DNA of 64,000 nt from positions 173,300 to 237,299 of the forward strand of contig NZ_JAMTCS010000002.1 in assembly GCF_024171955.1 (NCBI RefSeq), in the 5' to 3' direction. A model generated the notes under the pieces. That model was not told the DNA's origin. It searched no databases and was given only the letters and a program-made list of their open reading frames with translations. A program made the position numbers and the translations under genes. Numbering within the stretch: position 1 is the first letter of the stretch; each line of letters opens with the position of its first letter. Shown here in pieces: positions 7,913 through 17,012 of the stretch. The DNA comes from Promicromonospora thailandica. GTDB lineage: Bacteria; Actinomycetota; Actinomycetes; Actinomycetales; Cellulomonadaceae.

Positions 7913-10900
7913 GTGGTACCCAGCACGCTCCGATCCTCACCGAGATCCGCGAGGCCGGCCCGCCCTGTCGTGGCCGCCGCCCTGACGGCCGCCCTGGCCG
8001 TCCCCACCACCCTGGCCGGCCTGGCCCCGGCGCAGGCGCTGGACGTCACGCCGATCGCCGACATCCAGGGCACCGGCGACGCCAGCCCGCTGGCCGGCGA
8101 GACCGTGACCACCCAGGGCGTCGTGACCGCCGTCTACCCGACCGGCGGCTTCAACGGCTTCTACCTGCAGACCGCGGGCACCGGCGGCGACGCCGACGCC
8201 ACGCCCGGGGCCTCGGACGCCGTCTTCGTCTTCTCCGCCGCCGCTGCCGCCGCCGTCTCGATCGGCGACCACGTCGAGGTGACAGGTGTCGTCTCGGAGT
8301 ACAACGGGCTGACGGAGCTCACCCCGGCGTCGGGCGGCTGGACCGTGCTCGACACGGCGGCCTCCGTGGAGCCCACGCCTGCCGGGTGGCCCGCCGACGC
8401 GGCGGGCCGCGAGGCGCTTGAGGGCATGCTGCTCGCCCCGCAGGGCGAGTTCACCGTGACCGACAACTACGACACCAACTTCTACGGCACCATCGGGCTC
8501 GCCGCGGGCGACGACCCGCTGGTGCAGCCGACGACGGTGGCCCGGCCCGGCTCGGCGGAGTACGACGCACAGGTCGCGGACAACGCGGCGCGTGCCGTGC
8601 TGCTCGACGACGGGTCGTCGACCAACTACAGCTCGAACGCGAACAAGTCGAAGCCGTTGCCCTACCTGACCGGCGGCGCGCCGCTGCGGGTCGGCGCCGG
8701 GGTCACGTTCACCACCCCGGTGATCCTCGACTACCGCTACGACGCGTGGGGCTTCCAGCCGCTGACCCACCTGACGCCCGACGTCGCGGAGACCGTGCAG
8801 CCGGCCACGTTCGAGAACACCCGCGAGGACGCGCCCGCCGCGGTGGGCGGCGACCTGAAGGTCGCGACCTTCAACGTGCTGAACTACTTCAGCACGACGG
8901 GCGACGAGCTCGAGGGCTGCACCTACTACACCGACCGCACGGGCGACCCGGTCACCGTCTCGGGCGGCTGCGACGCCCGCGGTGCGGCCGAGGAGGAGGA
9001 CCTCCAGCGGCAGCAGACCAAGATCGTCGCGGCGATCACGGCCCTCGGGGCGGACGTCGTCGCGCTGCTGGAGATCGAGAACACCGCCACGCTGGGCGGC
9101 CCGCGCGACGAGGCCCTCGGCACCCTGGTGGACGCCCTGAACGCCGCGGAGGGCGCCGGCACCTGGGCCTACGTGGCCTCGCCGGCCGAGGTGCCCGACA
9201 CCGAGGACGTCATCCGCAACGCCTTCATCTACCGGACCGCCACGGCGGAGCCGGTCGGGGAGTCGACCATCCTGATCGGTGACGAGGCGTTCGGCAACGC
9301 CCGGCAGCCGCTGGCGCAGGTGTTCCAGCCCGCCGGTGGTGCCGCCGACGCGGGCGACGACGTGCTCGTGGTCGCCAACCACTTCAAGTCGAAGGGATCG
9401 GCCGGCCCGTGGCCTGGTGACGAGGACCAGGGTGACGGCCAGGGCGCCTCCAACGAGTCCCGCACGCGCCAGGCGACGTCGCTCGCTGCCTTCGCGCAGG
9501 AGCAGGCCTCCGCGGCCGGCACGGACAAGGTGCTGCTGGTGGGTGACTTCAACGCCTACGAGCAGGAGGACCCGATCCAGACGCTGGTCGAGGCCGGGTA
9601 CACGGACCTCGGTGCCGCCACGGGCGAGTACAGCTACAGCTTCGACGGCATGGTCGGCTCGCTCGACCACGTGCTGGCCTCGCCGGCCGCCACCGAGGCC
9701 GTGACCGGCACCGACATCTGGAACATCAATGCCTACGAGCCGCTGGCGAACGAGTACAGCCGCTACAACTACAACGCGACCATCCTGTACGACGAGTCGC
9801 CGTTCCGGTCCTCCGACCACGACCCGGTGCTCGTCGGCCTCGACCTCGGCGGGACCACCACCGAGCCGGGCACGGTCGACCTCGACCTCGTGGCGATCAA
9901 CGACTTCCACGGCCGCATCGACGCCAACACCGTGGCCTTCGCCGGCACGGTCGAGGAGCTCCGGGCGCAGAACCCGGAGGGCACCGCGTTCGTCTCGGCG
10001 GGCGACAACATCGGCGCCTCGCTGTTCGCGTCCGCGCTGCAGCAGGACCAGCCCACGATCGACGTCCTCGATGCGCTCGGACTGACCACCTCCGCGGTGG
10101 GCAACCACGAGTTCGACCAGGGCATGGAGGACCTCACCGGACGCGTCACCGACGCCGCCGACTGGGAGTACCTGGGCGCCAACGTCTACGACGAGGACAC
10201 GGGCGAGCCCGCTCTGCCCGAGTACCAGGTGGTGCCCGTGAACGGCGTCGACGTCGGCTTCGTCGGCGTGGTCACGCAGGAGACGCCGACGCTCGTCACG
10301 CCGTCGGGCATCGTGGGCCTGGAGTTCGGCGACCCGGTCGAGGCGCTCAACCGCGTGACGGACGAGCTGCTCGACGGCGACGCCGCCAACGGCGAGGCCG
10401 ACCTCGTGGTGGCGCTCGCGCACGACGGCGCCGGTGCGGGGACGCCGGACGGCTCCACGCTGGAGGAGGAGGTCGCCGCCGGCGGCCCCTTCGCCGACCT
10501 GGTGCAGGGCACGGACCCGCGCGTCGCGGCCATCTTCACCGGCCACACGCACAAGCAGTACGCGTGGGACGCCCCGGTGCCCGGCACGGAGAACGAGACC
10601 CGGCCGATCATCCAGACCGGCAACTACGGCGAGTTCCTGGGCCACGTCTCCCTCACGGTGGACGCCGAGTCGTTCGACGTCACGGACTACACCGTCGAGA
10701 ACGTGGCGCGGACCGCCACCCCGGCCGACGAGCTGATCGCCACCTACCCGGCGGTCGCCGAGGTGGACGGGATCGTGGACGCGGCGCTGGCCGAGGCCGA
10801 GGAGATCGGCGCCCAGCCGATCGGCGAGGTCACCGCTGACGTCACGACGGCGTTCGCCGGCGGCTCGTACACCGACGGCGTCTGGACGGGCGGCAACCGG

Positions 10901-11935
10901 GACGACCGCGCGTCGGAGTCCGCGCTCGGCAACCTCGTGGCGAACTCGCTGCGGGACTCGCTCGCCGCGGACGAGCGGGGCGGCGCCGACCTCGGCGTCG
11001 TGAACCCCGGTGGCCTGCGCAACGAGCTCTACTTCGGGGAGGACGGCGTCATCACCTATGCCGAGGCCAACGCGGTGCTGCCGTTCGTCAACAACCTGTG
11101 GACGATCACGCTGACCGGCGCCCAGCTGGACACGCTGCTCGAGCAGCAGTGGCAGACGGACGCGAACGGCGACCGGCCGTCGCGGCCCTACCTGGCGCTC
11201 GGCCTGTCCGACAACGTGTCGTACACGACCACGACGGCGGACCCGAACGCGACGCCGGGTGACAACGTCTCGTCGATCACCATCGACGGCGTGCCCGTCG
11301 ACCCGGCCGCGGAGTACCGCATCGCGACGTTCTCGTTCCTGATCTCCGGGGGCGACAACTTCCGGGTGTTCACCGAGGGCACGGACGGCCGCGACTCCGG
11401 TCTCGTCGACCGTGACGCCTGGATCACGTACCTGCGGGACTCCGCACCCGTCACGCCGAGCTTCGCCCGCACCCGCACGGTCGCCGCCGCGCTGCCGGGC
11501 ACGGTCGAGGCGGGTGCCACCACCGAGGTGAGCCTGTCCGGACTGGACCTGACCTCGCTCGGCGCCCCGCAGAACACCGCGGTCGAGACGTACCTCGTCC
11601 CGGAGGGCGGTGCGGCGTCCGACGGCGTCTCGCTGGGCACCAGCCCGGTGTCCGCCGGGGCGACGTCGGCCACCGTGACGGTCCCGGCCGGCACGGCGGC
11701 GGGCGCGTACCAGCTCCTGGTGCAGGCGTCGCCGTCGGACACCACGGCCCGGCTCCCGCTGACCGTCGAGGCCGCGACCCCGGAGGAGCCCGAGGCTCCC
11801 GCCTGGATCCCGTGGAAGCTCTACTGGTGGGGTGACACCGTGTCCTTCCGGGGCGAGGTGTACGAGGCGACCCGCCCGACGATCCTCCAGATCCCGGGCG
11901 TGGGCCGGCACAGCCCCTGGAAGCTGATCGGCTGA
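7913..11935 (+). CDS. Secreted ExeM/NucH-type nuclease fused to 5'-nucleotidase with C-terminal chitin-binding-like module
   Basis: A 1340-residue exported protein that could convert extracellular nucleic acid to nucleosides and phosphate. Order: signal peptide ending near AQA (residue about 41); an OB-like nucleic-acid segment (about 45-180); an EEP nuclease (about 312-640: ATFNVLNYFS, LLEIENT, VGDFNAY, SSDHDPV); a calcineurin-like 5'-nucleotidase (from about 659: INDFHGRID, GDNIGAS, GNHEFDQG, FTGHTHKQ); its C-terminal substrate domain (NPGGLRNELY); and a last 45 residues (YWWGDTVSFRGEVYEA) resembling CBM5/12 chitin-binding modules. The GTG at 7913 is chosen because GAAGGAG lies 6 bases upstream and the signal peptide follows directly. 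It sits in the purine block, which suits purine salvage from outside; that link is inference. No LPxTG anchor is present. Confidence 0.9.
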   Translation: MVPSTLRSSPRSARPARPVVAAALTAALAVPTTLAGLAPAQALDVTPIADIQGTGDASPLAGETVTTQGVVTAVYPTGGFNGFYLQTAGTGGDADATPGASDAVFVFSAAAAAAVSIGDHVEVTGVVSEYNGLTELTPASGGWTVLDTAASVEPTPAGWPADAAGREALEGMLLAPQGEFTVTDNYDTNFYGTIGLAAGDDPLVQPTTVARPGSAEYDAQVADNAARAVLLDDGSSTNYSSNANKSKPLPYLTGGAPLRVGAGVTFTTPVILDYRYDAWGFQPLTHLTPDVAETVQPATFENTREDAPAAVGGDLKVATFNVLNYFSTTGDELEGCTYYTDRTGDPVTVSGGCDARGAAEEEDLQRQQTKIVAAITALGADVVALLEIENTATLGGPRDEALGTLVDALNAAEGAGTWAYVASPAEVPDTEDVIRNAFIYRTATAEPVGESTILIGDEAFGNARQPLAQVFQPAGGAADAGDDVLVVANHFKSKGSAGPWPGDEDQGDGQGASNESRTRQATSLAAFAQEQASAAGTDKVLLVGDFNAYEQEDPIQTLVEAGYTDLGAATGEYSYSFDGMVGSLDHVLASPAATEAVTGTDIWNINAYEPLANEYSRYNYNATILYDESPFRSSDHDPVLVGLDLGGTTTEPGTVDLDLVAINDFHGRIDANTVAFAGTVEELRAQNPEGTAFVSAGDNIGASLFASALQQDQPTIDVLDALGLTTSAVGNHEFDQGMEDLTGRVTDAADWEYLGANVYDEDTGEPALPEYQVVPVNGVDVGFVGVVTQETPTLVTPSGIVGLEFGDPVEALNRVTDELLDGDAANGEADLVVALAHDGAGAGTPDGSTLEEEVAAGGPFADLVQGTDPRVAAIFTGHTHKQYAWDAPVPGTENETRPIIQTGNYGEFLGHVSLTVDAESFDVTDYTVENVARTATPADELIATYPAVAEVDGIVDAALAEAEEIGAQPIGEVTADVTTAFAGGSYTDGVWTGGNRDDRASESALGNLVANSLRDSLAADERGGADLGVVNPGGLRNELYFGEDGVITYAEANAVLPFVNNLWTITLTGAQLDTLLEQQWQTDANGDRPSRPYLALGLSDNVSYTTTTADPNATPGDNVSSITIDGVPVDPAAEYRIATFSFLISGGDNFRVFTEGTDGRDSGLVDRDAWITYLRDSAPVTPSFARTRTVAAALPGTVEAGATTEVSLSGLDLTSLGAPQNTAVETYLVPEGGAASDGVSLGTSPVSAGATSATVTVPAGTAAGAYQLLVQASPSDTTARLPLTVEAATPEEPEAPAWIPWKLYWWGDTVSFRGEVYEATRPTILQIPGVGRHSPWKLIG

Positions 11936-11956
11936 CCCTCCACCAACCCTCCACTC

Positions 11957-11992
11957 GCCGAGGTGGTCGCCCCGCGGGGTGACCACCTCGGC
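11957..11992 (+). terminator. Strong hairpin after the nuclease-nucleotidase gene
   Basis: Arms GCCGAGGTGGTC (11957-11968) and GACCACCTCGGC (11981-11992), with an additional CCCC/GGGG inside. It starts 21 bases after the stop codon. Confidence 0.7.
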
Positions 11993-12004
11993 AGGGTGGG
12001 CGCG

Positions 12005-12010
12005 TACCCT
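12005..12010 (+). promoter_or_regulatory. -10 element TACCCT, leaderless-type
   Basis: TACCCT ends 6 bases before the GTG at 12017, immediately after the terminator of the upstream gene. This supports a separate, leaderless transcript for the small membrane protein. Confidence 0.5.
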
Positions 12011-12016
12011 GGGGAC

Positions 12017-12316
12017 GTGAGCGACACCGAGGCAACCAGCGACCCGACGGGCGACGTGGACGTCCGTGCCGTCGTCGACCCGGCCACCGTGCGCCGTGCG
12101 CCGCGGTACAAGGCCTTCTTCTGGACGGGCGCCCTGGTCGGCGTCGTGCTCGGCCTGGCCCTGTCGCTCTACCTGGTGGGCTCACCCTCCGGCGCCGCCA
12201 TGATGAAGCCCGGTGTCTACGTCACGGTGCTGACCGCGTTCGTCACGCTGGTCACGACGCTCCTGGCGGGTCTCCTCGCGGTGATCGCGGACCGTCGGAG
12301 TCTCCGCGGACGCTGA
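12017..12316 (+). CDS. Small two-helix membrane protein upstream of purF
   Basis: A 99-residue protein: acidic N-terminal 30 residues, then hydrophobic helices at about residues 36-58 (FFWTGALVGVVLGLALSLYL) and 70-91, and a basic end (ADRRSLRGR), so both termini are probably cytoplasmic. The GTG start is preferred over upstream in-frame codons because the upstream stretch reads through the terminator hairpin and a TACCCT box sits just before the GTG. Function unknown. Confidence 0.7.
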   Translation: MSDTEATSDPTGDVDVRAVVDPATVRRAPRYKAFFWTGALVGVVLGLALSLYLVGSPSGAAMMKPGVYVTVLTAFVTLVTTLLAGLLAVIADRRSLRGR

Positions 12317-12325
12317 TCTCGCCCC

Positions 12326-12357
12326 TGACCTCGACCGGCGGTCTGCCGCGAGGGTCA
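12326..12357 (+). terminator. Possible hairpin before purF
   Basis: TGACCTCG (12326-12333) can pair with CGAGGGTCA (12349-12357) with one bulged base; CGGC/GCCG pairs inside. It lies after the small membrane protein gene and before purF, so it may terminate or attenuate transcription. Confidence 0.4.
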
Positions 12358-12404
12358 CAGCAGGGGCCGGTCGAGCAGATCCGCTCGCATGGGATACTCG
12401 GACC

Positions 12405-13952
12405 ATGCCTCTGCGCGGAGATGGCCGACTCAACCACGACCTCATGCCCGGCGAGAAGGGCCCCCAGGACGCATGTGGCGTCTTCGGGGTCTGGGCACCC
12501 GGCGAGGAGGTCGCCAAGCTCGCGTACTTCGGTCTGTACGCCCTCCAGCACCGCGGACAGGAGTCCGCGGGCATCGCCACCAGCAACGGTGAGCAGATCC
12601 TGGTCTACAAGGACATGGGGCTCGTCTCCCAGGTGTTCGACGAGACCGCCCTCAACGCCCTGACCGGCCACATCGCCGTCGGGCACTGCCGGTACTCCAC
12701 CACCGGTGGCGTCACCTGGGAGAACGCCCAGCCGACGCTCGGGCCGACGGCGTCCGGCACGGTCGCCCTGGGTCACAACGGCAACCTGACGAACTCGGCC
12801 GAGCTGGTCAACCTCGTCGCGGAGCGCTACGGCGCGCAGCGGCGCGGCGAGCTCGCCCGCGGCAACACCACCGACACGGCCCTCATCACCGCCCTGCTGG
12901 CCGGCGACGCCGACCGCACGCTGGAGGCGACGGCGCTCGAGGTGCTGCCCCGACTGCGCGGCGCGTTCTCCCTCGTCTTCATGGACGAGAACACCCTCTA
13001 CGCCGCCCGTGACCCGCAGGGTGTCCGGCCGCTCGTGCTCGGCCGCCTCGACCGCGGCTGGGTGGTCGCGAGCGAGACGCCGGCCCTCGACATCGTGGGC
13101 GCGTCGTACGTGCGGGACGTCGAGCCGGGCGAGCTCATCTGCATCGACGCCGACGGTATGCGCTCGGCGCGCTTCGCCGAGGCCGAGCGGGCCGCCTGCG
13201 TGTTCGAGTACGTCTACCTGGCCCGGCCGGACAACACCCTCAACGGGCGGTCGGTCCACGCGGCCCGGGTCGAGATGGGGCGTCAGCTGGCTCGCGAGCA
13301 CCCCGTCGAGGCCGACCTCGTGATCCCGACGCCGGAGTCGGGCACGCCCGCCGCCGTCGGCTACGCGGCCGAGTCCGGCATCCCGTTCGGCCAGGGGCTC
13401 ACGAAGAACGCCTATGTCGGACGCACGTTCATCCAGCCGTCCGACACGCTGCGACAGCTCGGCATCCGGCTCAAGCTGAACCCGCTGCGCGAGGTCATCA
13501 AGGGCAAGCGCCTCGTGGTGGTGGACGACTCGATCGTGCGCGGCAACACCCAGCGCGCCCTGATCCGCATGCTCCGCGAGGCGGGCGCCGCCGAGGTGCA
13601 CGTGCGCATCTCGTCGCCGCCGGTCAAGTGGCCCTGCTTCTACGGCATCGACTTCGCGTCCCGGGCGGAGCTCATCGCCAACGGCCTGGCCGTCGACGAG
13701 ATCGGCCAGTCGCTCGGCGCCGACAGCCTCGGCTACATCAGCACCGAGGGCATGATCGCGGCCACCGAGCAGCCCAGCTCGCAGCTCTGCGCCGCGTGCT
13801 TCACCGGCAAGTACCCGATCGAGCTGCCCCCGGACGACCAGCTGGGCAAGCACCTGCTGGAGCAGGCCGAGCTGCCGCTGGGCCCGCCCGAGGACGGGCT
13901 CACGCGCCTCGCGGTGAGCACCGGTGGCGCGACCGCGCTCGACCACCCGTGA
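12405..13952 (+). CDS. purF: Amidophosphoribosyltransferase PurF
   Basis: First committed step of purine synthesis: PRPP plus glutamine to 5-phosphoribosylamine. It is a class II (Ntn) glutamine amidotransferase: residues 1-23 are a propeptide removed to expose catalytic Cys24 (DACGVFG). The PRPP motif VVVDDSIVRGNT is present. Cysteines in AACVFEY, WPCFYG and LCAACF match the four [4Fe-4S] ligands of the Bacillus-type enzyme, so an oxygen-sensitive cluster is likely. Total 515 residues, normal for the family. The ATG at 12405 has GATACT 6 bases upstream and no clear Shine-Dalgarno, so it may be leaderless. purM follows after 46 bases. Confidence 0.98.
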   Translation: MPLRGDGRLNHDLMPGEKGPQDACGVFGVWAPGEEVAKLAYFGLYALQHRGQESAGIATSNGEQILVYKDMGLVSQVFDETALNALTGHIAVGHCRYSTTGGVTWENAQPTLGPTASGTVALGHNGNLTNSAELVNLVAERYGAQRRGELARGNTTDTALITALLAGDADRTLEATALEVLPRLRGAFSLVFMDENTLYAARDPQGVRPLVLGRLDRGWVVASETPALDIVGASYVRDVEPGELICIDADGMRSARFAEAERAACVFEYVYLARPDNTLNGRSVHAARVEMGRQLAREHPVEADLVIPTPESGTPAAVGYAAESGIPFGQGLTKNAYVGRTFIQPSDTLRQLGIRLKLNPLREVIKGKRLVVVDDSIVRGNTQRALIRMLREAGAAEVHVRISSPPVKWPCFYGIDFASRAELIANGLAVDEIGQSLGADSLGYISTEGMIAATEQPSSQLCAACFTGKYPIELPPDDQLGKHLLEQAELPLGPPEDGLTRLAVSTGGATALDHP

Positions 13953-13998
13953 CCGCGGGCACCACCCGAACGACCTCTCGAACGACGCAGGAGCACCA

Positions 13999-15108
13999 GT
14001 GACTTCCGAAGGCCTGACGTACGCCGCCGCCGGCGTGGACACCGAGGCGGGCGACAAGGCCGTCGAGCTCATGAAGGACGCCGTGCGCCGCACGCAGGGT
14101 CCGGCCGTGCTCGGCGGGGTGGGCGGGTTCGCCGGACTGTACGATCTCTCGGCGTTCAAGGAGTACCGCGCGCCCCTGCTGGCCACGTCCACCGACGGCG
14201 TCGGCACCAAGGTGGCGATCGCGCAGGCGCTCGACAAGCACGACACCATCGGGTTCGACCTGGTCGGCATGGTGGTGGACGACATCGTCGTGATGGGCGC
14301 GAAGCCGTTGTTCATGACGGACTACATCGCGACGGGCAAGGTGGTCCCGGAGCGCATCGCGGACATCGTGCGCGGCATCGCGCAGGCCTGCGAGGTGGCC
14401 GACACCGCGCTGGTCGGCGGCGAGACCGCCGAGCACCCGGGCCTGCTCGCGCCCGACGAGTACGACGTCGCGGGCGCGGCCACAGGCATCGTGGAGGCCG
14501 ATCGGGTGCTCGGTCCGGACCGCGTGCAGCCCGGCGACGTGCTGATCGCGATGGGGTCCAGCGGGCTCCACTCCAACGGGTACTCGCTGGTGCGCGCCGT
14601 GGTCCGGCACGCCGGGTGGTCGCTGGACCGCCACGTGGACGAGCTGGGGCGCACGCTGGGCGAGGAGCTGCTGGAGCCCACGCGGGTGTACGCCTCGGAC
14701 TGCCTGGCGCTGGCGGCGGACGAGGCGGCCCAGGTGCACGCCTTCACGCACGTCACGGGCGGCGGTCTCGCGGCGAACCTGGCGCGCGTGCTGCCCCCGG
14801 GCCTGGTCGCGACGGTGGACCGGGCGTCCTGGGACGTCCCGGCCGTCTTCCGGATGGTGCGCGAGCTCGGCGGCGTGCCGGACCGCGACCTGGAGAACAC
14901 CCTGAACCTCGGGGTGGGCATGGTCGCGGTCGTGGGGGTCGACGGCGCCGACGCGGCCCTCGCACGGCTCGCCGCGCTGGGCGTGCCGGCATGGACGCTC
15001 GGAGGCGTGGAGACGCTGGACGCCACCGCGGAGCAGGCGGACCTGGTCGCGGGGACGAAGGGTGTGTCCGGCGGGGCGGTCAGGCTGGTGAACGACTACC
15101 GCGGGTGA
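13999..15108 (+). CDS. purM: Phosphoribosylformylglycinamidine cyclo-ligase PurM
   Basis: Fifth step of purine synthesis: ATP-dependent closure of FGAM to AIR, directly after the PurL reaction. 369 residues with family marks: GVGGFAGLYDL near residue 38, the loop STDGVGTKV, a dimer-core segment VDDIVVMGAKPLF, and HVTGGGLAANLARVLP. The GTG at 13999 is chosen because GCAGGAG lies a few bases upstream and the protein then begins as in homologues (MTSEGLTYAAAGVD); the frame is open further upstream but overlaps the end of purF. It is probably transcribed with purF. Confidence 0.97.
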   Translation: MTSEGLTYAAAGVDTEAGDKAVELMKDAVRRTQGPAVLGGVGGFAGLYDLSAFKEYRAPLLATSTDGVGTKVAIAQALDKHDTIGFDLVGMVVDDIVVMGAKPLFMTDYIATGKVVPERIADIVRGIAQACEVADTALVGGETAEHPGLLAPDEYDVAGAATGIVEADRVLGPDRVQPGDVLIAMGSSGLHSNGYSLVRAVVRHAGWSLDRHVDELGRTLGEELLEPTRVYASDCLALAADEAAQVHAFTHVTGGGLAANLARVLPPGLVATVDRASWDVPAVFRMVRELGGVPDRDLENTLNLGVGMVAVVGVDGADAALARLAALGVPAWTLGGVETLDATAEQADLVAGTKGVSGGAVRLVNDYRG

Positions 15109-15144
15109 CGCGGAGGCGGGACCTGGCGGACTGCCGGGCGCGGG

Positions 15145-15164
15145 GCCGGCGCGAAGGCGCCGGC
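15145..15164. terminator. Bidirectional hairpin between purM and DUF3073
   Basis: GCCGGCGC (15145-15152), loop GAAG, GCGCCGGC (15157-15164), placed between the stops of two convergent genes. Confidence 0.65.
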
Positions 15165-15168
15165 ACCC

Positions 15169-15378
15169 TCAGCGCGTGTTGTCCTGCTCTGCCCAGTCGG
15201 AGTACCTGTTGTCGTACTCCTCGTCCTCCGGTGACTCCCACCGTGACTCAGTGACCACGTCCGTGCGGGAGTTCCCGCTGAGCTCCTGCTCGAGGGCGTG
15301 ATAATTGGTCTCCGGGCTGTAATACTTCAGCGCGCGAGCAACCTTGGTCTGCTTTGCCTTCTGACGGCCGCGGCCCAT
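15169..15378 (-). CDS. DUF3073 family protein
   Basis: A 69-residue protein beginning MGRGRQKAKQTKVARALKYY, the diagnostic start of DUF3073, followed by an acidic C-terminus (SPEDEEYDNRYSDWAEQ). The basic N-terminus suggests nucleic-acid contact but no function is established. It is conserved at this position next to purM in actinobacteria (Rv0810c in M. tuberculosis). The ATG is supported by a GGGGGTCGGAG leader. TACGTT at 15394-15399 (minus strand) is a plausible -10, giving a very short 5' leader. Confidence 0.93.
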   Translation of the reverse strand: MGRGRQKAKQTKVARALKYYSPETNYHALEQELSGNSRTDVVTESRWESPEDEEYDNRYSDWAEQDNTR

Positions 15379-15951
15379 GGCTCCGACCCCCTCAACGTAG
15401 GAGCGGGGCGGCACCGTGCATGGACGTGCGGCCCCGTAGCGTTTCGTCTGTCCAGGTTCCAACGTTACATGCTGGTACGACGTTTCTTCCAGTCCGTGGA
15501 CGTGATTCGTCCCATCCTCCGGTGTGACGTTCGGATCGCTCCGGACCCACGCGGGCGCCGGGTGCTTGGGTATCCCTTGGTGATCGGCAGGCCGTTGCTT
15601 GCCTTTCGGGTCCGGCCGGTACAGCCGAGGTCGCGCTCCGTCGTCGGTGGCTTGCGCGGCGATTCCCGGGCATCGCACCGAGTGCTTTACCGATGCCACG
15701 ACAGGTCCCGGATGTGTACAGAACATGGGCGTGTCGCGCCCGCCCGGTGACGGTGGATCAGTGGGCGGCGTGTCGCACGTGTCCCAGACTCGCCCGAAAC
15801 GGGCGCGCGTGGCGAGCGGCGGAGAAAGTGAGGAAATAAACCCCGTCCCCAAGTCGCCTAAATCCCGTTTGCTGCTAACAATGGTGCAAGAGCGGGTGTC
15901 GTCAACCGCCTGGTACGGCCAGGCCGGCACCGTTCCGGAGGAGGTGCGGGG
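15379..15951. other. 573-base intergenic region between DUF3073 and bldC
   Basis: Divergent promoter region with no supported gene; the short open frames lack codon bias and ribosome sites. GC content falls toward bldC (GGAAATAAACC near 15833, GCTAACAATGG near 15874), where the bldC promoter probably lies. TAACAA near 15876 is a -10 candidate, without a good -35. The length is unusual for this compact window and is consistent with multi-input regulation of bldC. Confidence 0.5.
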
Positions 15952-16161
15952 ATGTCCATCCACGGAGAATCCGAGGTCCTGCTCACGCCTGCCGAGGTAG
16001 CGAGCTTGTTCCGTGTTGACCCCAAGACAGTAACGCGTTGGGCAAAAGCGGGAAAGCTCTCGTCGATCCGGACACTGGGCGGTCACCGCCGCTACAAGGA
16101 GTCCGAGGTTCGGGCGCTGCTCGGTGCGGCGGCGGACAGCTCGGGCGACTCCGACAGCTGA
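15952..16161 (+). CDS. bldC: BldC-family MerR-like transcription factor
   Basis: A 69-residue protein that is essentially one winged helix-turn-helix of the MerR type without an effector domain: LLTPAEVASLFRVDPKTVTR, then WAKAGKLSSIRTLGGHRRY, which is near-identical in wording to Streptomyces BldC. There, BldC binds direct repeats cooperatively and restrains entry into development; in non-sporulating actinobacteria its targets are unknown. The ATG has GGAGG 10 bases upstream. The purM/DUF3073/bldC neighbourhood is conserved in Streptomyces. Confidence 0.95.
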   Translation: MSIHGESEVLLTPAEVASLFRVDPKTVTRWAKAGKLSSIRTLGGHRRYKESEVRALLGAAADSSGDSDS

Positions 16162-16226
16162 GTCGGACGTCGTTGACGGATTGGTCGGCAGGTAGGACGA
16201 AGGCGCGCCGGGTGCTGCCCCCCAGC

Positions 16227-16547
16227 TCAGCCCCGCGCGCGCCTGAGCACGACGGTCACGGCGATCGCCGTACCGAGGGCCACCAGGCCGACAGTGGCCC
16301 CGATCAGCATCTTGGCGTTGCGGGCCCGGCGCGGATCGTGCGCCGGGCCGTTCTCGTCGAACGAGCCGGTGAACATCGCGCCGGCGTCTGAGGCTGCCTG
16401 CTTGGCCTCGCGCGCGACCCGCGCCGCCTGGTACCCCGGGCTCAGGCGGGTCGTCAGCTCGTCGATCGCTGCGGCGAGGTCCGCACGCGTGCGGACGACC
16501 TCGGCCTTGAGCTCGGTGCTGCTGGGCGGTGTGGTAGGAGTGCTCAT
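16227..16547 (-). CDS. DUF3618 family membrane protein
   Basis: A 106-residue protein with an N-terminal helical segment typical of DUF3618 (LKAEVVRTRADLAAAIDELTTRLSP) and a single C-terminal membrane helix (MLIGATVGLVALGTAIAVTVV) ending RRARG. Its ATG overlaps the TGA of the upstream holin-family gene by four bases (ATGA), so the two are translationally coupled. The pair is a common actinobacterial envelope module of unknown role. Confidence 0.85.
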   Translation of the reverse strand: MSTPTTPPSSTELKAEVVRTRADLAAAIDELTTRLSPGYQAARVAREAKQAASDAGAMFTGSFDENGPAHDPRRARNAKMLIGATVGLVALGTAIAVTVVLRRARG

Positions 16548-16987
16548 CGGCCCATCCCCTCCTTGATCGACGCTATGTCGTCCTTGACGCGCTGGATGCT
16601 CTCCGGCTTGGTGGTGCCCTTCTGGAGCAGCTGCACGCCCACGAGCGCCAGGACGACCGTCACGAGCACCATGAACCCGCCGATGGCGAGCGCGGACAGC
16701 CACAGGGGCCACACGGTCCCCAGGCCGTACACGGCCGCCAGCAACAGCACTCCGACGGCGTAGGCCAGGATCAGGAGCGCCACGACGAGCAGCCCGATCC
16801 CGATGCCGGACTTCATCGCCTTCTCGGTGAGCTCCGCCTTGGCGAGCGCGATCTCCGCGCGGACCAGGCGGGTCGCCTGCTCGGAGATCTGCTCGACCAG
16901 CTTGCCCAGCGAGGCGGGCCGGCCGGGATCCGGTGTGCCGCTCGTGGTGGGGCCCGCCTGGCCGTCGACCTTCGCGTCCTCGATCAT
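16544..16987 (-). CDS. Phage-holin-superfamily (Phage_holin_3_6-like) membrane protein
   Basis: A 147-residue protein: short polar N-terminus, an amphipathic helix (LGKLVEQISEQATRLVRAEI) and two adjacent membrane helices (about residues 61-90 and 95-120), then a charged tail with IQRVKDDIASIKEGM. In actinobacteria these are housekeeping membrane proteins, usually coupled to DUF3618 as here, and do not imply a prophage. The start is set at the ATG at 16987 because GGGAGGGC precedes it by a few bases; two earlier in-frame ATGs have no ribosome site. Confidence 0.8.
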   Translation of the reverse strand: MIEDAKVDGQAGPTTSGTPDPGRPASLGKLVEQISEQATRLVRAEIALAKAELTEKAMKSGIGIGLLVVALLILAYAVGVLLLAAVYGLGTVWPLWLSALAIGGFMVLVTVVLALVGVQLLQKGTTKPESIQRVKDDIASIKEGMGR

Positions 16988-17012
16988 CTGCCCTCCCGTG
17001 CCCGGCATCGGT

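Noticed and set aside
7937-11986. Minus-strand open frame opposite the nuclease-nucleotidase
   Set aside because: Antisense shadow of a well-supported gene; no domain and composition dominated by Arg, Val, Gly and His.
12317-12404. Purine riboswitch or PurR site before purF
   Set aside because: Only a simple hairpin is visible; no purine-aptamer core and no obvious PurBox.
16544-16987. Prophage indicated by a holin-superfamily gene
   Set aside because: This holin family paired with DUF3618 is a normal chromosomal module in actinobacteria; no other phage genes are near.
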